Shown in pieces: positions 7,492-14,933 of a stretch of 29,680 bases of DNA (its first letter is position 1; each line of letters starts with the position of its first letter). The position numbers were made by a program, and so were the translations under genes. The notes under the pieces were generated by a model that was not told the origin of the DNA, ran no database searches, and saw only the letters and a list, made by a program, of their open reading frames with translations. The stretch comes from an uncultured Erysipelotrichaceae bacterium. Its GTDB lineage: Bacteria > Bacillota_I > Bacilli_A > RF39 > UBA660. The stretch covers positions 1 through 29,680 of the forward strand of contig CACYEG010000035.1 of NCBI GenBank assembly GCA_902773365.1. Reading direction: 5' to 3'.

Positions 7492-7693
7492 AATCTTTAA
7501 GATTGTATTTTTTTCTAAATTTTTCAACATTTCCTGTTTTTCTGTGCTTACCTTGGGCACCAGTATAATAAGGATGACATGCACTACAAGTTTCAACGTG
7601 TATAGCTTCTTTTGTAGACTTAGTCTTAAATGTTGCACCACAGTCACAAGTAACAACGCATTCCTTATATTCAGGATGTAAATTCTTCTTCAT
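7478..7693 (-). CDS. rpmE: 50S ribosomal protein L31, zinc-binding type
   Basis: L31 bridges the 50S central protuberance and the 30S head. The 71-aa product starts MKKNLHPEYK and has the four zinc-ligand cysteines of the C+ type (CDC near residue 16, CSAC near 36). The HPYYTGAQGKHRKTGNVEKF core that defines L31 follows. ATG 7693 sits behind AGGAG; upstream in-frame residues are not part of the family. It has its own promoter and terminator, so it is a single-gene transcript. The zinc-bearing type is usually the zinc-replete form; no zinc-free paralogue lies in this window. Confidence 0.95.
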   Translation of the reverse strand: MKKNLHPEYKECVVTCDCGATFKTKSTKEAIHVETCSACHPYYTGAQGKHRKTGNVEKFRKKYNLKDSSEN

Positions 7694-7748
7694 ACTTATC
7701 TCCTTCCGCCATGACATAATACGTGCCATAGAAATTTAATACGAAGGT

Positions 7749-7776
7749 ATTATATCATAGATTTTATCAAATGCAA
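7749..7776 (-). promoter_or_regulatory. rpmE promoter
   Basis: Minus-strand TTGCAT (7771-7776), 16 bp, consensus TATAAT (7749-7754). The predicted start is near 7742, leaving a leader of about 50 nt before the rpmE ATG. No zinc-regulator operator could be recognised. Confidence 0.7.
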
Positions 7777-7798
7777 ACATTATTTTGCTTTTGGTTTT

Positions 7799-9058
7799 CT
7801 ATTCATCTATCAATTCAATGTCCGCTCCTATGGCCTTTAATTTTTCGACAATATCTTCATATCCCCTTAGAATATGCTCAATATTTTCTATTACAGTAGT
7901 ACCTTCTGCTATGAGCCCGGCAATAATAAGTGCCGCTCCTGCTCTTAAGTCGGATGCACATACAGTAGTGCCCTTTAACTTCGTTGGACCATAAATATGT
8001 GCTTTTTTGTTTGTGTATTCAATATTTGCTCCCATTTTAATTAGCTCCGGGTAGTGCCCTGTTCTATTTTCGTAAATAGTTTCTTCAAAAATACATTCGC
8101 CATCTGCTTGAGTTAAAAGTGTGCACATGGGCTGGCCTAAATCTGTTACAAATCCTGGGTATACGAGAGTTTTAATATCGACAGGTTTTAATTTTTGTGC
8201 TTTACTTACTATTACAGAATCATCCTCTATTTTCAAGTCTACCCCCATATCGCGAATTTTTGATAAAAGAGTGCCCGTATGTGTTGGTATGACATTACTT
8301 ATCTTTAAGTTATCTCCGGCGAGTGCGCCAATCATTATGTAGGTTCCAGCAACAATACGATCTGGAATAGTTTCTATCGTCGCACCATGTAGATGTTCAA
8401 CACCGATAATCTTTATTGTATCAGTTCCTGCCCCGCTGACTTTAGCTCCCATATTATTTAAAAGAGAAGCAACATTAATTATTTCTGGTTCTTTTGCAGC
8501 GTTTTCTATTGTCGTAATTCCTTTTGCTAGGGATGCTGCTAACATTGTATTTACGGTAGCACCAACACTGGGAAAATCTAAATAGATGTTTGCACCATGC
8601 AAATCCTTAGCATCCAATGTGTATTTGCTTCCCTCTTTTTTTACTTCCGCTCCTAGCTGCTCAAATGCTTTAATATGTAAATCTATTGGTCTTGCGCCAA
8701 TTTTGCATCCTCCCGGAAAACACATCTCTACGTGCTTAAACCGAGCTAAAAGTGCTCCCATAAAGTAATATGATGCACGTAGCTTATCAGAAAACTCTTC
8801 AGGAATAGGCACACTTTTAACGTTTTCCCCGTTTATTTTTAACATTCCTGTACCAAATTCTATTTCTCCGCCTAAAAGTTTAATGATTCTTTTTAAATTT
8901 TCAGTATCAGATATGCGAGGGACATTTAATACTGTTACCTCTTCATCTGTTAATATTGCTGCAGGTATTAAAGCAACCACACTGTTTTTAGCACCACCAA
9001 CTGTAATTTCTCCGCTTAAGGTCTTACCACCTTTAATAACAATTTTTTTCATATTCAT
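7799..9058 (-). CDS. murA: UDP-N-acetylglucosamine 1-carboxyvinyltransferase
   Basis: MurA transfers enolpyruvate from PEP to UDP-GlcNAc, the first committed step of peptidoglycan synthesis, and is the fosfomycin target. The 419-aa protein has the GGAKN motif (Lys/Asn near residue 24), the catalytic-loop cysteine in FPGGCKIGARPIDLH (near 118) and the FVTDLGQP segment holding the catalytic Asp. The Cys means it should be fosfomycin-sensitive by the classical mechanism. Starts at GTG 9061, ATG 9058 and ATG 9052 are in frame; family alignment favours 9052 (MKKIVIKGG). None has a Shine-Dalgarno, and a strong promoter ends only 8-11 bases upstream, suggesting a leaderless mRNA. Bacilli often carry two MurA paralogues; which this is cannot be told. 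Confidence 0.95.
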   Translation of the reverse strand: MNMKKIVIKGGKTLSGEITVGGAKNSVVALIPAAILTDEEVTVLNVPRISDTENLKRIIKLLGGEIEFGTGMLKINGENVKSVPIPEEFSDKLRASYYFMGALLARFKHVEMCFPGGCKIGARPIDLHIKAFEQLGAEVKKEGSKYTLDAKDLHGANIYLDFPSVGATVNTMLAASLAKGITTIENAAKEPEIINVASLLNNMGAKVSGAGTDTIKIIGVEHLHGATIETIPDRIVAGTYIMIGALAGDNLKISNVIPTHTGTLLSKIRDMGVDLKIEDDSVIVSKAQKLKPVDIKTLVYPGFVTDLGQPMCTLLTQADGECIFEETIYENRTGHYPELIKMGANIEYTNKKAHIYGPTKLKGTTVCASDLRAGAALIIAGLIAEGTTVIENIEHILRGYEDIVEKLKAIGADIELIDE

Positions 9059-9068
9059 CACTAATTAA

Positions 9069-9097
9069 AATATATGCTAACAAAGAGACAAAGTCAA
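9069..9097 (-). promoter_or_regulatory. murA promoter
   Basis: Minus-strand TTGACT (9092-9097), 17 bp, TATATT (9069-9074). Transcription should begin at about 9059-9063, almost on the first possible murA start codons (GTG 9061, ATG 9058). Confidence 0.75.
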
Positions 9098-9105
9098 CAA
9101 AAAAA

Positions 9106-9630
9106 CTAATATTTGACAAAACTATAAACTGCCAAAAAAGACATTATAGTTATGCCGATTATCTTGGAAAATGGACCAACATATTTATTGATACTTTTTC
9201 CTATTTGTAAACCAATATAAGTAAAACCAGCACTGAAAGATGCAAATAACAAACAAGTAGTATAGATATTTTCTTTAAGAGTAAAGCCAACTGCAAAACT
9301 GTCTATACTAACGCTTAAAGCTAGTACTAACATACCAATAATACTTAAATTAACGTTCTTTTCTTCTTTTTTAAATTCTTTTATCATTTCTAATGCAATA
9401 AATAAAAAAATTACACCAGTTAAATAATTAAACTTTATGTGAAGTAAAACTTTAAACGCTTTACCTAAGAAAAACCCTAGCATGGGCATAAAAAAATGAA
9501 AAAGGCCGATAATTGTTGTTAATACGATTGATTTTTTTAATTGAATATTAAAAGTACCTATTGATAAAGCAAAACTAAATGCATCCATCGAAAGAGATAT
9601 GGCAAGGAAAAATACAAATAAATAGTTCAA
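9106..9630 (-). CDS. mntP: MntP/YtaF-family manganese efflux protein
   Basis: A 174-aa polytopic membrane protein with six predicted helices. It contains the two family Asp motifs LSMDAFSFALSIG (Asp near residue 17) and LSVSIDSFAVGFTL (Asp near 111), one in each half of the inverted repeat. MntP exports Mn2+; sporulation YtaF is a close relative, so the substrate is inferred. The start is TTG 9630 with GGTG five bases upstream; no ATG precedes it in frame. In B. subtilis ywlD (mntP) also lies near spoIIR and rpiB. It follows spoIIR by 11 bases and probably shares its transcript. No yybP-ykoY Mn riboswitch can fit, because there is no leader. Confidence 0.85.
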   Translation of the reverse strand: MNYLFVFFLAISLSMDAFSFALSIGTFNIQLKKSIVLTTIIGLFHFFMPMLGFFLGKAFKVLLHIKFNYLTGVIFLFIALEMIKEFKKEEKNVNLSIIGMLVLALSVSIDSFAVGFTLKENIYTTCLLFASFSAGFTYIGLQIGKSINKYVGPFSKIIGITIMSFLAVYSFVKY

Positions 9631-9641
9631 AATATCACCAA

Positions 9642-10157
9642 TTAATTATATTGGCTAATTAAGTCTTTTATTAAAAATCTATAGTCGTTAATTGTCTTGT
9701 TTTCATCAATTTGACAAATTGGAGGATATAAAGCACACCACCAATTTTCTCCTTTTCCTTCTTGCAGTGTAACCACTAAAGATTGATAATTTCCCGCTTT
9801 ATATGTTATACCTTTATAAGTTTTTTCAGGAAAGTAATTTAATCCATAATTAACCGTAAAATTTTCATCAATTTTATTTTCTTCGATTGTTTTTTTAATA
9901 ACGCCTTCTATTTTCTTTATATTTTCTTTCATAATTGCATCAGCAGAATCATAGTTACCGACATTTTTTAATTCTTTGTCCAATTCTTGAACTAGAGCAT
10001 CCTTTACTATCATTTTATCTTTTTGATCTTTTTGATTGTTAGATGCAGCAATTACGCGAAGTCGAATAGATGAAGATGGTATTTCGATATAATCATTGTT
10101 ATTGACATATTTGATAGCTATTATAGCAAGAACAGCTAATATTATAATTTTTTTCAT
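9642..10157 (-). CDS. spoIIR: Stage II sporulation protein R
   Basis: SpoIIR is made in the forespore, secreted into the intermembrane space, and triggers SpoIIGA to process pro-sigma-E in the mother cell. The 171-aa protein has an N-terminal signal anchor (about residues 2-17, KKIIILAVLAIIAIKYV). The family block IRLRVIAASNNQKDQK (about 31-46) follows, with the C-terminal signature YQSLVVTLQEGKGENWWCALYPPIC. ATG 10157 lies behind GAAAGGG. A sigma-F-like promoter overlaps the end of prmC. The position after prfA-prmC is as in B. subtilis, where spoIIR lies close to those genes. Confidence 0.95.
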   Translation of the reverse strand: MKKIIILAVLAIIAIKYVNNNDYIEIPSSSIRLRVIAASNNQKDQKDKMIVKDALVQELDKELKNVGNYDSADAIMKENIKKIEGVIKKTIEENKIDENFTVNYGLNYFPEKTYKGITYKAGNYQSLVVTLQEGKGENWWCALYPPICQIDENKTINDYRFLIKDLISQYN

Positions 10158-10182
10158 AAAAATAACCCTTTCACTTTTGTCA

Positions 10183-10207
10183 TGGGCTATTATTATAATA
10201 ATTATTC
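10183..10207 (-). promoter_or_regulatory. Sigma-F-like promoter of spoIIR
   Basis: Minus-strand GAATA (10203-10207), exactly 15 bp, GCCCA (10183-10187). The -35 overlaps the prmC stop (GAA TAA). It matches the spoIIQ promoter in spacing and in GCCCA, but the bases after GCCCA (TGAC) fit the -10 less well. spoIIR is sigma-F dependent in B. subtilis. Confidence 0.45.
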
Positions 10208-10948
10208 GCAGTTATTGATTATAAAAATAAATCTATCTAAATCATTATAGTCTTTACTGACTACAATATTTGCATTCTTGTATATTTTTTTTGCATAGTT
10301 ACAAATACGTTTTGCTTGGTTTGAACCGATTTCAAATGCAATTATATTTTTGGGATAAAGTATATCTTTAGACATGTCTAATATTCTCGTATAAAATTCG
10401 ATGTCGCTTTTTTTTGTATATAGTGCCATGTTTGGTTCATACTTTGTATTTGGAGTTACAAATTCTTTATTTGTTAAATAAGGTGGATTACTTACGATAA
10501 TAGAATATTTACCTTTAACTTTATTTTTTAAAATATCCCGCCTTATTAGTTTTACTTTTTGGCCATTTCTTTTTGCGTTTTTATGAGCGACAAGAAGTGC
10601 AGGAATACTTTTATCAACACAAAACACATCAAAAGTGGGATATGCTTTTTTAAGACTAATGCCAATACAGCCACTTCCTGTACATAAGTCCAATATGCTA
10701 GTTGATTTAAACTCATATTTGTCTATATACTTTTTTAGATTATCTACTAAATATTCTGTTTCAAATCGAGGTATTAGTACATTCTTATTTACTATAAAGT
10801 TGCAATCTAAAAAATCGACATTTCCAATCGCATATTGGACTGGATAATTATTTTCTATTTTTTTTACAACTCTTTCTAACTTTGTTCCATGATATTTTTC
10901 TATCAAAAAACGCCAGTCGAGTTCATTAATAAAAGAAGGTCTAGTCAT
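10202..10948 (-). CDS. prmC: Release factor glutamine methyltransferase PrmC
   Basis: PrmC methylates the Gln of the GGQ motif in RF1 and RF2, raising peptide release. The 248-aa protein has an N-terminal helical substrate domain (1-80) and a Rossmann methyltransferase domain. The latter has the SAM-binding LDLCTGSGCIGISL (about 106-119) and the NPPY catalytic motif (SNPPYLT, near 165). It is somewhat shorter than the usual 280 residues because the N-terminal domain is reduced. It overlaps prfA, its substrate's gene, by 8 bases, so the two are coupled. Confidence 0.95.
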   Translation of the reverse strand: MTRPSFINELDWRFLIEKYHGTKLERVVKKIENNYPVQYAIGNVDFLDCNFIVNKNVLIPRFETEYLVDNLKKYIDKYEFKSTSILDLCTGSGCIGISLKKAYPTFDVFCVDKSIPALLVAHKNAKRNGQKVKLIRRDILKNKVKGKYSIIVSNPPYLTNKEFVTPNTKYEPNMALYTKKSDIEFYTRILDMSKDILYPKNIIAFEIGSNQAKRICNYAKKIYKNANIVVSKDYNDLDRFIFIINNCE

Positions 10949-12008
10949 TTAAACCAGTTCCTTCTAATTTTAATCTTTGATCTTCAGTAATAAGTGCCTC
11001 TATTATAGGATCGAGGCCACCATTCATTACTTTTTCTAAGTCCATTATCGAATAGTTTATTCTGTGATCTGTAACCCTATTTTGTGGATAATTATATGTT
11101 CTGATTTTTTCTGATCTGTCGCCAGTTCCAATCTTACTTCTTCTCTCATTACCTTGTTCAAGTTCTTGTTTTCTCATTATTTCATCATTAATTTTAATTT
11201 TTAAAAGTCTTAGTGCTTGTTCCCTATTGTTTAATTGACTTCTTTCTGTTTGACATGCTACCGCGATACCAGTCGGTATATGAGTTAATCTTACAGCAGA
11301 ATTACTAGTATTAACAGATTGACCACCAGCACCACTTGAATGAAAAACATCCATCTTTATATCTGCTTCGTTTATTTCTATATTTACATTTTCAACTTCA
11401 GGCATGACAAGAACTGTTGCAGTCGACGTGTGAACTCTACCTTGCGTTTCTGTAGAAGGAATTCTTTGAACTCTATGAGCACCGCTTTCATACTTCAGTT
11501 TGGAGTATACGTTTTCGCCTTTAATTATACATTCAATCTGAGAGAAACCTCCACTAGCACCTTCTACGGAATGAATAATATCAATTTTCCAGCCCTGCTT
11601 TGTTGCGTAGTACGAGTACATACGAAATAAATCTCCTGCAAAGATATTAGCTTCGTCCCCACCAGCTGCTCCTCTAATTTCCATGATTATGTTTTTTCCA
11701 TCATTTTCATCTTTTGGTATTAGAAGTATTTCAATTTCATGCTGCAAAGAGTCTTTCTTTGATTCTAATGAGTCTATTTCTTCTCTAATCATATCTTGCA
11801 TGTCTGAATCATTTCTCATAGAATATAGTTCTTTAAGATCTTCTCCACATTTCACATATTCATTATATTTTGTAACTATCTGTTCTAGTTCACTTTTTTG
11901 TTTAGATAATTCTTTTAACTTTTGGAAGTCACTTAGTACTTCAGGATTACTAAGTTCTTTTTCTAACTCTAAATATTTTTCTTTTATTATTCGAAGTCTT
12001 TCTTCCAT
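10941..12008 (-). CDS. prfA: Peptide chain release factor 1
   Basis: RF1 reads UAA and UAG and triggers peptide release. The 355-aa protein has an N-terminal coiled coil (1-100). The codon-reading block RIPSTETQGRVHTST carries a PxT tripeptide (PST), which marks RF1 rather than RF2. The GGQ motif in HSSGAGGQSVNTSNSAVRL (about 225-243) is intact. The GGQ Gln is the target of PrmC, encoded directly downstream with 8-bp overlap. ATG 12008 has AAGGAG upstream. It follows rpoE by 9 bases. Confidence 0.97.
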   Translation of the reverse strand: MEERLRIIKEKYLELEKELSNPEVLSDFQKLKELSKQKSELEQIVTKYNEYVKCGEDLKELYSMRNDSDMQDMIREEIDSLESKKDSLQHEIEILLIPKDENDGKNIIMEIRGAAGGDEANIFAGDLFRMYSYYATKQGWKIDIIHSVEGASGGFSQIECIIKGENVYSKLKYESGAHRVQRIPSTETQGRVHTSTATVLVMPEVENVNIEINEADIKMDVFHSSGAGGQSVNTSNSAVRLTHIPTGIAVACQTERSQLNNREQALRLLKIKINDEIMRKQELEQGNERRSKIGTGDRSEKIRTYNYPQNRVTDHRINYSIMDLEKVMNGGLDPIIEALITEDQRLKLEGTGLND

Positions 12009-12017
12009 ATTAACTCC

Positions 12018-12455
12018 TTATAATCCTGATTCTTCGTCGATATCATCTATTATAACTAAATCAGATAAATCATCGTCTTCAACATCGTCATCATCTGCTT
12101 TAGTGCCATCATAGTTTTCGTCAGCATCATTTTCTTCATTCGGATCTTCTTCATCTTCTAAGATTATTTCCTCATCATCGTCATCAGTATCTAACTGCAT
12201 ACCTTTATTATGCTTAATTTTTAAATCCCAATATCCATCATCAAGCATAATGAATCTTTTGTCAGTACTTAATAGTTCAAAAAAATCTGTGATGTGAGCT
12301 TGACATTCATCTTCATCTAGTTGCATTGCTTTTCCTACTTCATTTAGCAAATCGATTATTTTCATCTTTTTGTCGTTTTCTTTTAGAACAATAAACGCCA
12401 CATCATTGTAGTTCATTTGTTCTATTTCATCGCTATTTAGTTCAATCTTTTTCAT
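12018..12455 (-). CDS. rpoE: DNA-directed RNA polymerase delta subunit
   Basis: Delta is a Bacilli-specific RNA polymerase subunit that speeds recycling and affects start-site selectivity through the initiating-NTP concentration. The 145-aa product has a HARE-HTH domain (about 1-88, with YNDVAFIVLKENDKKMKIIDL and DGYWDLKIK). A strongly acidic disordered tail of Asp and Glu runs from about 93 to the end. Start ATG 12455 follows GGAGGG; the frame upstream is only leader. It has a strong promoter and a leader hairpin. Presence of delta argues for Bacilli, Erysipelotrichia or Mollicutes rather than Clostridia. Confidence 0.95.
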   Translation of the reverse strand: MKKIELNSDEIEQMNYNDVAFIVLKENDKKMKIIDLLNEVGKAMQLDEDECQAHITDFFELLSTDKRFIMLDDGYWDLKIKHNKGMQLDTDDDDEEIILEDEEDPNEENDADENYDGTKADDDDVEDDDLSDLVIIDDIDEESGL

Positions 12456-12485
12456 TGCACCCTCCAAATAAATCGCTTTTATTAT

Positions 12486-12515
12486 ATGCCACATATATAT
12501 TTTTAATGTGGGCAT
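12486..12515 (-). promoter_or_regulatory. Hairpin in the rpoE leader
   Basis: Inverted repeat ATGCCCACAT/ATGTGGCAT on the minus strand (12506-12515 with 12486-12494): a 9-bp stem with one bulged C. It lies between the rpoE promoter and its Shine-Dalgarno. There is no U-tract, so it is more likely a stability or binding element than a terminator. Confidence 0.45.
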
Positions 12516-12533
12516 TTAATTTACTCGTAACAA

Positions 12534-12562
12534 ATTATTGCATAATAGCACTACGTTGTCAA
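12534..12562 (-). promoter_or_regulatory. rpoE promoter
   Basis: Minus-strand consensus TTGACA (12557-12562), 17 bp, AATAAT (12534-12539). The -35 overlaps the TGA stop (12559-12561) of the upstream gene. The leader is about 70 nt. Confidence 0.7.
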
Positions 12563-12912
12563 CAATTATTTTTTACATTTTCAAATGTTATTTGAAGAGA
12601 TTGTTCTTGACTAGCAAACTTATATATAAGATTAAAACCACTTTTAGTATATTTATAGGCAACATACTCAAGCGGTATTTTCAAGCTTTGCTTTTCATTT
12701 TTTAAAAAAATGGTTCCAGTTCCAACATTATGTTCATATTTTAATACAAAAAAACTATCAAGAGAATCTTTATTAAAAGTTAGGCTGTTTTTATCATATT
12801 CAATTTTATAATTCTCGCCATTTATATTGAATTCAAAATTACTATCCAACATCAATATTTCTTGTATTATAACTTCTGCTTCATTTTTAACCGTAAACAA
12901 ATATTTTTCCAT
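12559..12912 (-). CDS. Probable DUF1934 (YwiB-like) beta-barrel protein
   Basis: A 117-aa soluble protein of alternating strands with almost no helix. The C-terminal half (GTIFLKNEKQSLKIPLEYV, then YTKSGFNLIYKF and LQITFENV) resembles the calycin-like DUF1934 family, whose B. subtilis member is YwiB. Function is unknown. The call rests on the strand pattern and on similar neighbours, not on a strict motif, so it could be another small beta-barrel. ATG 12912 has GAGGTG upstream and an extended -10 promoter. It runs divergently from the PBP gene. Confidence 0.5.
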   Translation of the reverse strand: MEKYLFTVKNEAEVIIQEILMLDSNFEFNINGENYKIEYDKNSLTFNKDSLDSFFVLKYEHNVGTGTIFLKNEKQSLKIPLEYVAYKYTKSGFNLIYKFASQEQSLQITFENVKNNC

Positions 12913-12941
12913 AATTATTCACCTCTTATAAAATTTAGAAC

Positions 12942-12950
12942 ATTATACCA
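12942..12950 (-). promoter_or_regulatory. Extended -10 promoter of the DUF1934-like gene
   Basis: Minus-strand TGGTATAAT: consensus -10 (12942-12947) with TG at 12949-12950. No good -35 is visible, as is common for extended -10 promoters. It lies in the divergent region shared with the PBP gene. Confidence 0.5.
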
Positions 12951-12977
12951 TAATAAATAGAGAAAAGAGGGATTTTT

Positions 12978-14915
12978 ATAAAGAAAAAGATTGTTATTTT
13001 ATTAAAAATATTATTATTAATTAACATAACCGTAATATTAATTATAGGGGGGTTTTACTTATACGCTTTTTTATCTCCTAAAATATCGATTAAAACTGGA
13101 GGTAAATATTATATATATGATAAATATAATGAATTAGTTTATCAGGGCTCATCTTCTTCAAAATGGATTAATTTAGAGAATATAAATCCTGATATGATTA
13201 ATGCTATTGTAAGCGTAGAAGATAAAAATTTCTATAAACATCAAGGCTTTGATTACTTAAGAATTGCAAGAGCTTTTTTAAAAAATATCAAAAAAAGACA
13301 AGTATTAGAAGGTGCATCGACAATTAGTCAACAATTTGTAAAAAATCTATACTTATCATTTGATAAGACTTGGAAAAGAAAAAAGGAAGAAGCGTTATTA
13401 ACTTTAGAGTTAGAAGTTCACTATAGTAAAGATGAAATACTTGAAGGATATTTAAATACAATCAACTTTGGACAAGGAAACTATGGAGTTGAAGACGCTG
13501 CAAATTACTATTTTAATAAATCTTCAAAGGAATTAACACTAGAAGAAGCTTGTATTCTCGCAGGAATTCCTAAAAATCCTTCCAATTACAATCCCGTCTC
13601 TAATTATGAAAGATCAATTAAACGAGCAAAAGTTGTCGCATATACAATGTATAAAAACAAATATATTACTAAAAATAAGTATAAGTCTTTATTTAAAAAT
13701 AAAATTGAAATATATGGAAAAAGAGAAAAAAACAATTTACAGACACTTATGTACTATCAAGATGCGGTTTTAGACGAACTTAAAAAAATTAAAACTATTC
13801 CGAATTCTGTAATTGATTCTGGTGGATTAAAAATATATACTGCATTGGATTTAACTATACAAACAAATTTAGAAAATGCTATACTCAACAATATGAGAGA
13901 TGATGATACTCAAGTTGCTGCTCTTTATGTAGATCCATCTAGCGGTGCAGTTAACGCCTTAGTTGGTGGTAAAGACTACAGTCAAAGCCAATATAATAGA
14001 GCGATAAAATCATCTAGACAAGTTGGCTCAACTATTAAACCATTTCTTTACTATAGTGCACTAGCAAATGGACTTACGATGTCGAGTACATTTACAAGTG
14101 AAAAAACTATTTTTAACGTTACTGATAATAAAGAATATTCGCCCTCAAATTATAACGAAATATATGCAAATAAAGGCATAACTATGGCTGCTGCCCTTGC
14201 ATATTCAGATAATATTTATGCAGTTAAAACACATTTATTTTTAGGAGAAGAAGCACTTGTCAACACAATGAAAACATTTGGACTAAAAAAAGAATTGAAA
14301 CCAATTCCGTCTCTTGCTTTAGGTACAATTGAAATAAATATGCTTGATTATGCAAAAGCATATACTACCTTAGCAAGTGGTGGTTATGATAGAAATATCC
14401 ATTTAATAGAAAAGGTTGAGGATTCTAATGGTAAGGTAATATATGAAAGAAAAGATAAAGATATACTCTTACTAAATTACAACTATGTATATATAGTTAA
14501 TGAAATGATGAAAAATACTTATAATCCCCAATTTATTGACTATACAAGTCCAACAGCAATTTCTATTAAAGGACGGTTAACGAAAGATTATTCTATCAAA
14601 ACTGGTACAACTGAAAACGATCATTGGATTGCTGGATATAATCCACAAGCTTTATTAATGATTTGGACTGGCTGTGATGAATCTAAAGAAAATGACAGTG
14701 GATACTCTAAAATAACTAAAAACATTTGGGCAGATACAATGGAAGAATCGCTTAAAAATATTGACACTACTTGGTATTCGACTCCTCAAAATGTAATAGC
14801 CATACCACTTAATCCCGTCACTGGAGAATTAGGAACTAAAAAAAACGCACTATTTTATTTTGTTAAAGGTACTGAGCCTGTTTTTGGTGATACTAAAAAA
14901 AATAGCAACCAATAA
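12978..14915 (+). CDS. Class A penicillin-binding protein with apparent ATA start
   Basis: A bifunctional peptidoglycan glycosyltransferase/transpeptidase of 645 aa. It has a basic N-terminus, one transmembrane helix (about residues 5-32) and a GT51 domain: EDKNFYKHQG with the catalytic Glu, GASTISQQFVKN, and KDEILEGYLNTINFG. The transpeptidase domain has SxxK in GSTIKPF, SDN in YSDNIYAV and KTGTTEND. The frame is coding from the Shine-Dalgarno GAGGG (12967-12971) onward, but has no ATG, GTG or TTG before Met at 13194, inside the GT51 domain. ATA 12978 is 6 bases from the ribosome site and begins a perfect signal-anchor sequence (KKKIVILLKILLLI). It is the only gene left of the origin on the plus strand, so it is transcribed head-on to replication. 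Confidence 0.88.
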   Translation: MKKKIVILLKILLLINITVILIIGGFYLYAFLSPKISIKTGGKYYIYDKYNELVYQGSSSSKWINLENINPDMINAIVSVEDKNFYKHQGFDYLRIARAFLKNIKKRQVLEGASTISQQFVKNLYLSFDKTWKRKKEEALLTLELEVHYSKDEILEGYLNTINFGQGNYGVEDAANYYFNKSSKELTLEEACILAGIPKNPSNYNPVSNYERSIKRAKVVAYTMYKNKYITKNKYKSLFKNKIEIYGKREKNNLQTLMYYQDAVLDELKKIKTIPNSVIDSGGLKIYTALDLTIQTNLENAILNNMRDDDTQVAALYVDPSSGAVNALVGGKDYSQSQYNRAIKSSRQVGSTIKPFLYYSALANGLTMSSTFTSEKTIFNVTDNKEYSPSNYNEIYANKGITMAAALAYSDNIYAVKTHLFLGEEALVNTMKTFGLKKELKPIPSLALGTIEINMLDYAKAYTTLASGGYDRNIHLIEKVEDSNGKVIYERKDKDILLLNYNYVYIVNEMMKNTYNPQFIDYTSPTAISIKGRLTKDYSIKTGTTENDHWIAGYNPQALLMIWTGCDESKENDSGYSKITKNIWADTMEESLKNIDTTWYSTPQNVIAIPLNPVTGELGTKKNALFYFVKGTEPVFGDTKKNSNQ

Positions 14916-14933
14916 ATTTATGGTTGCTTTTTG
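14896..14933. terminator. Bidirectional terminator shared by the PBP gene and noc/parB
   Basis: Perfect 8-bp stem AGCAACCA/TGGTTGCT (14904-14911 with 14921-14928), loop of 9. It has an A-rich tract on the left and T-rich on the right, so it works in both directions. The two arms encode the last residues of both convergent proteins, whose stop codons (14913-14915 and 14918-14920) lie in the loop, two bases apart. Confidence 0.85.

Noticed and set aside
9631..9641. Possible Mn2+ riboswitch before mntP
   Set aside because: Only 11 bases separate spoIIR and mntP; there is no room for a yybP-ykoY element.
11683..12114. 143-aa Ser-rich frame on the plus strand opposite prfA/rpoE
   Set aside because: Antisense shadow of the acidic tail and coiled-coil codons, without ribosome site or promoter.
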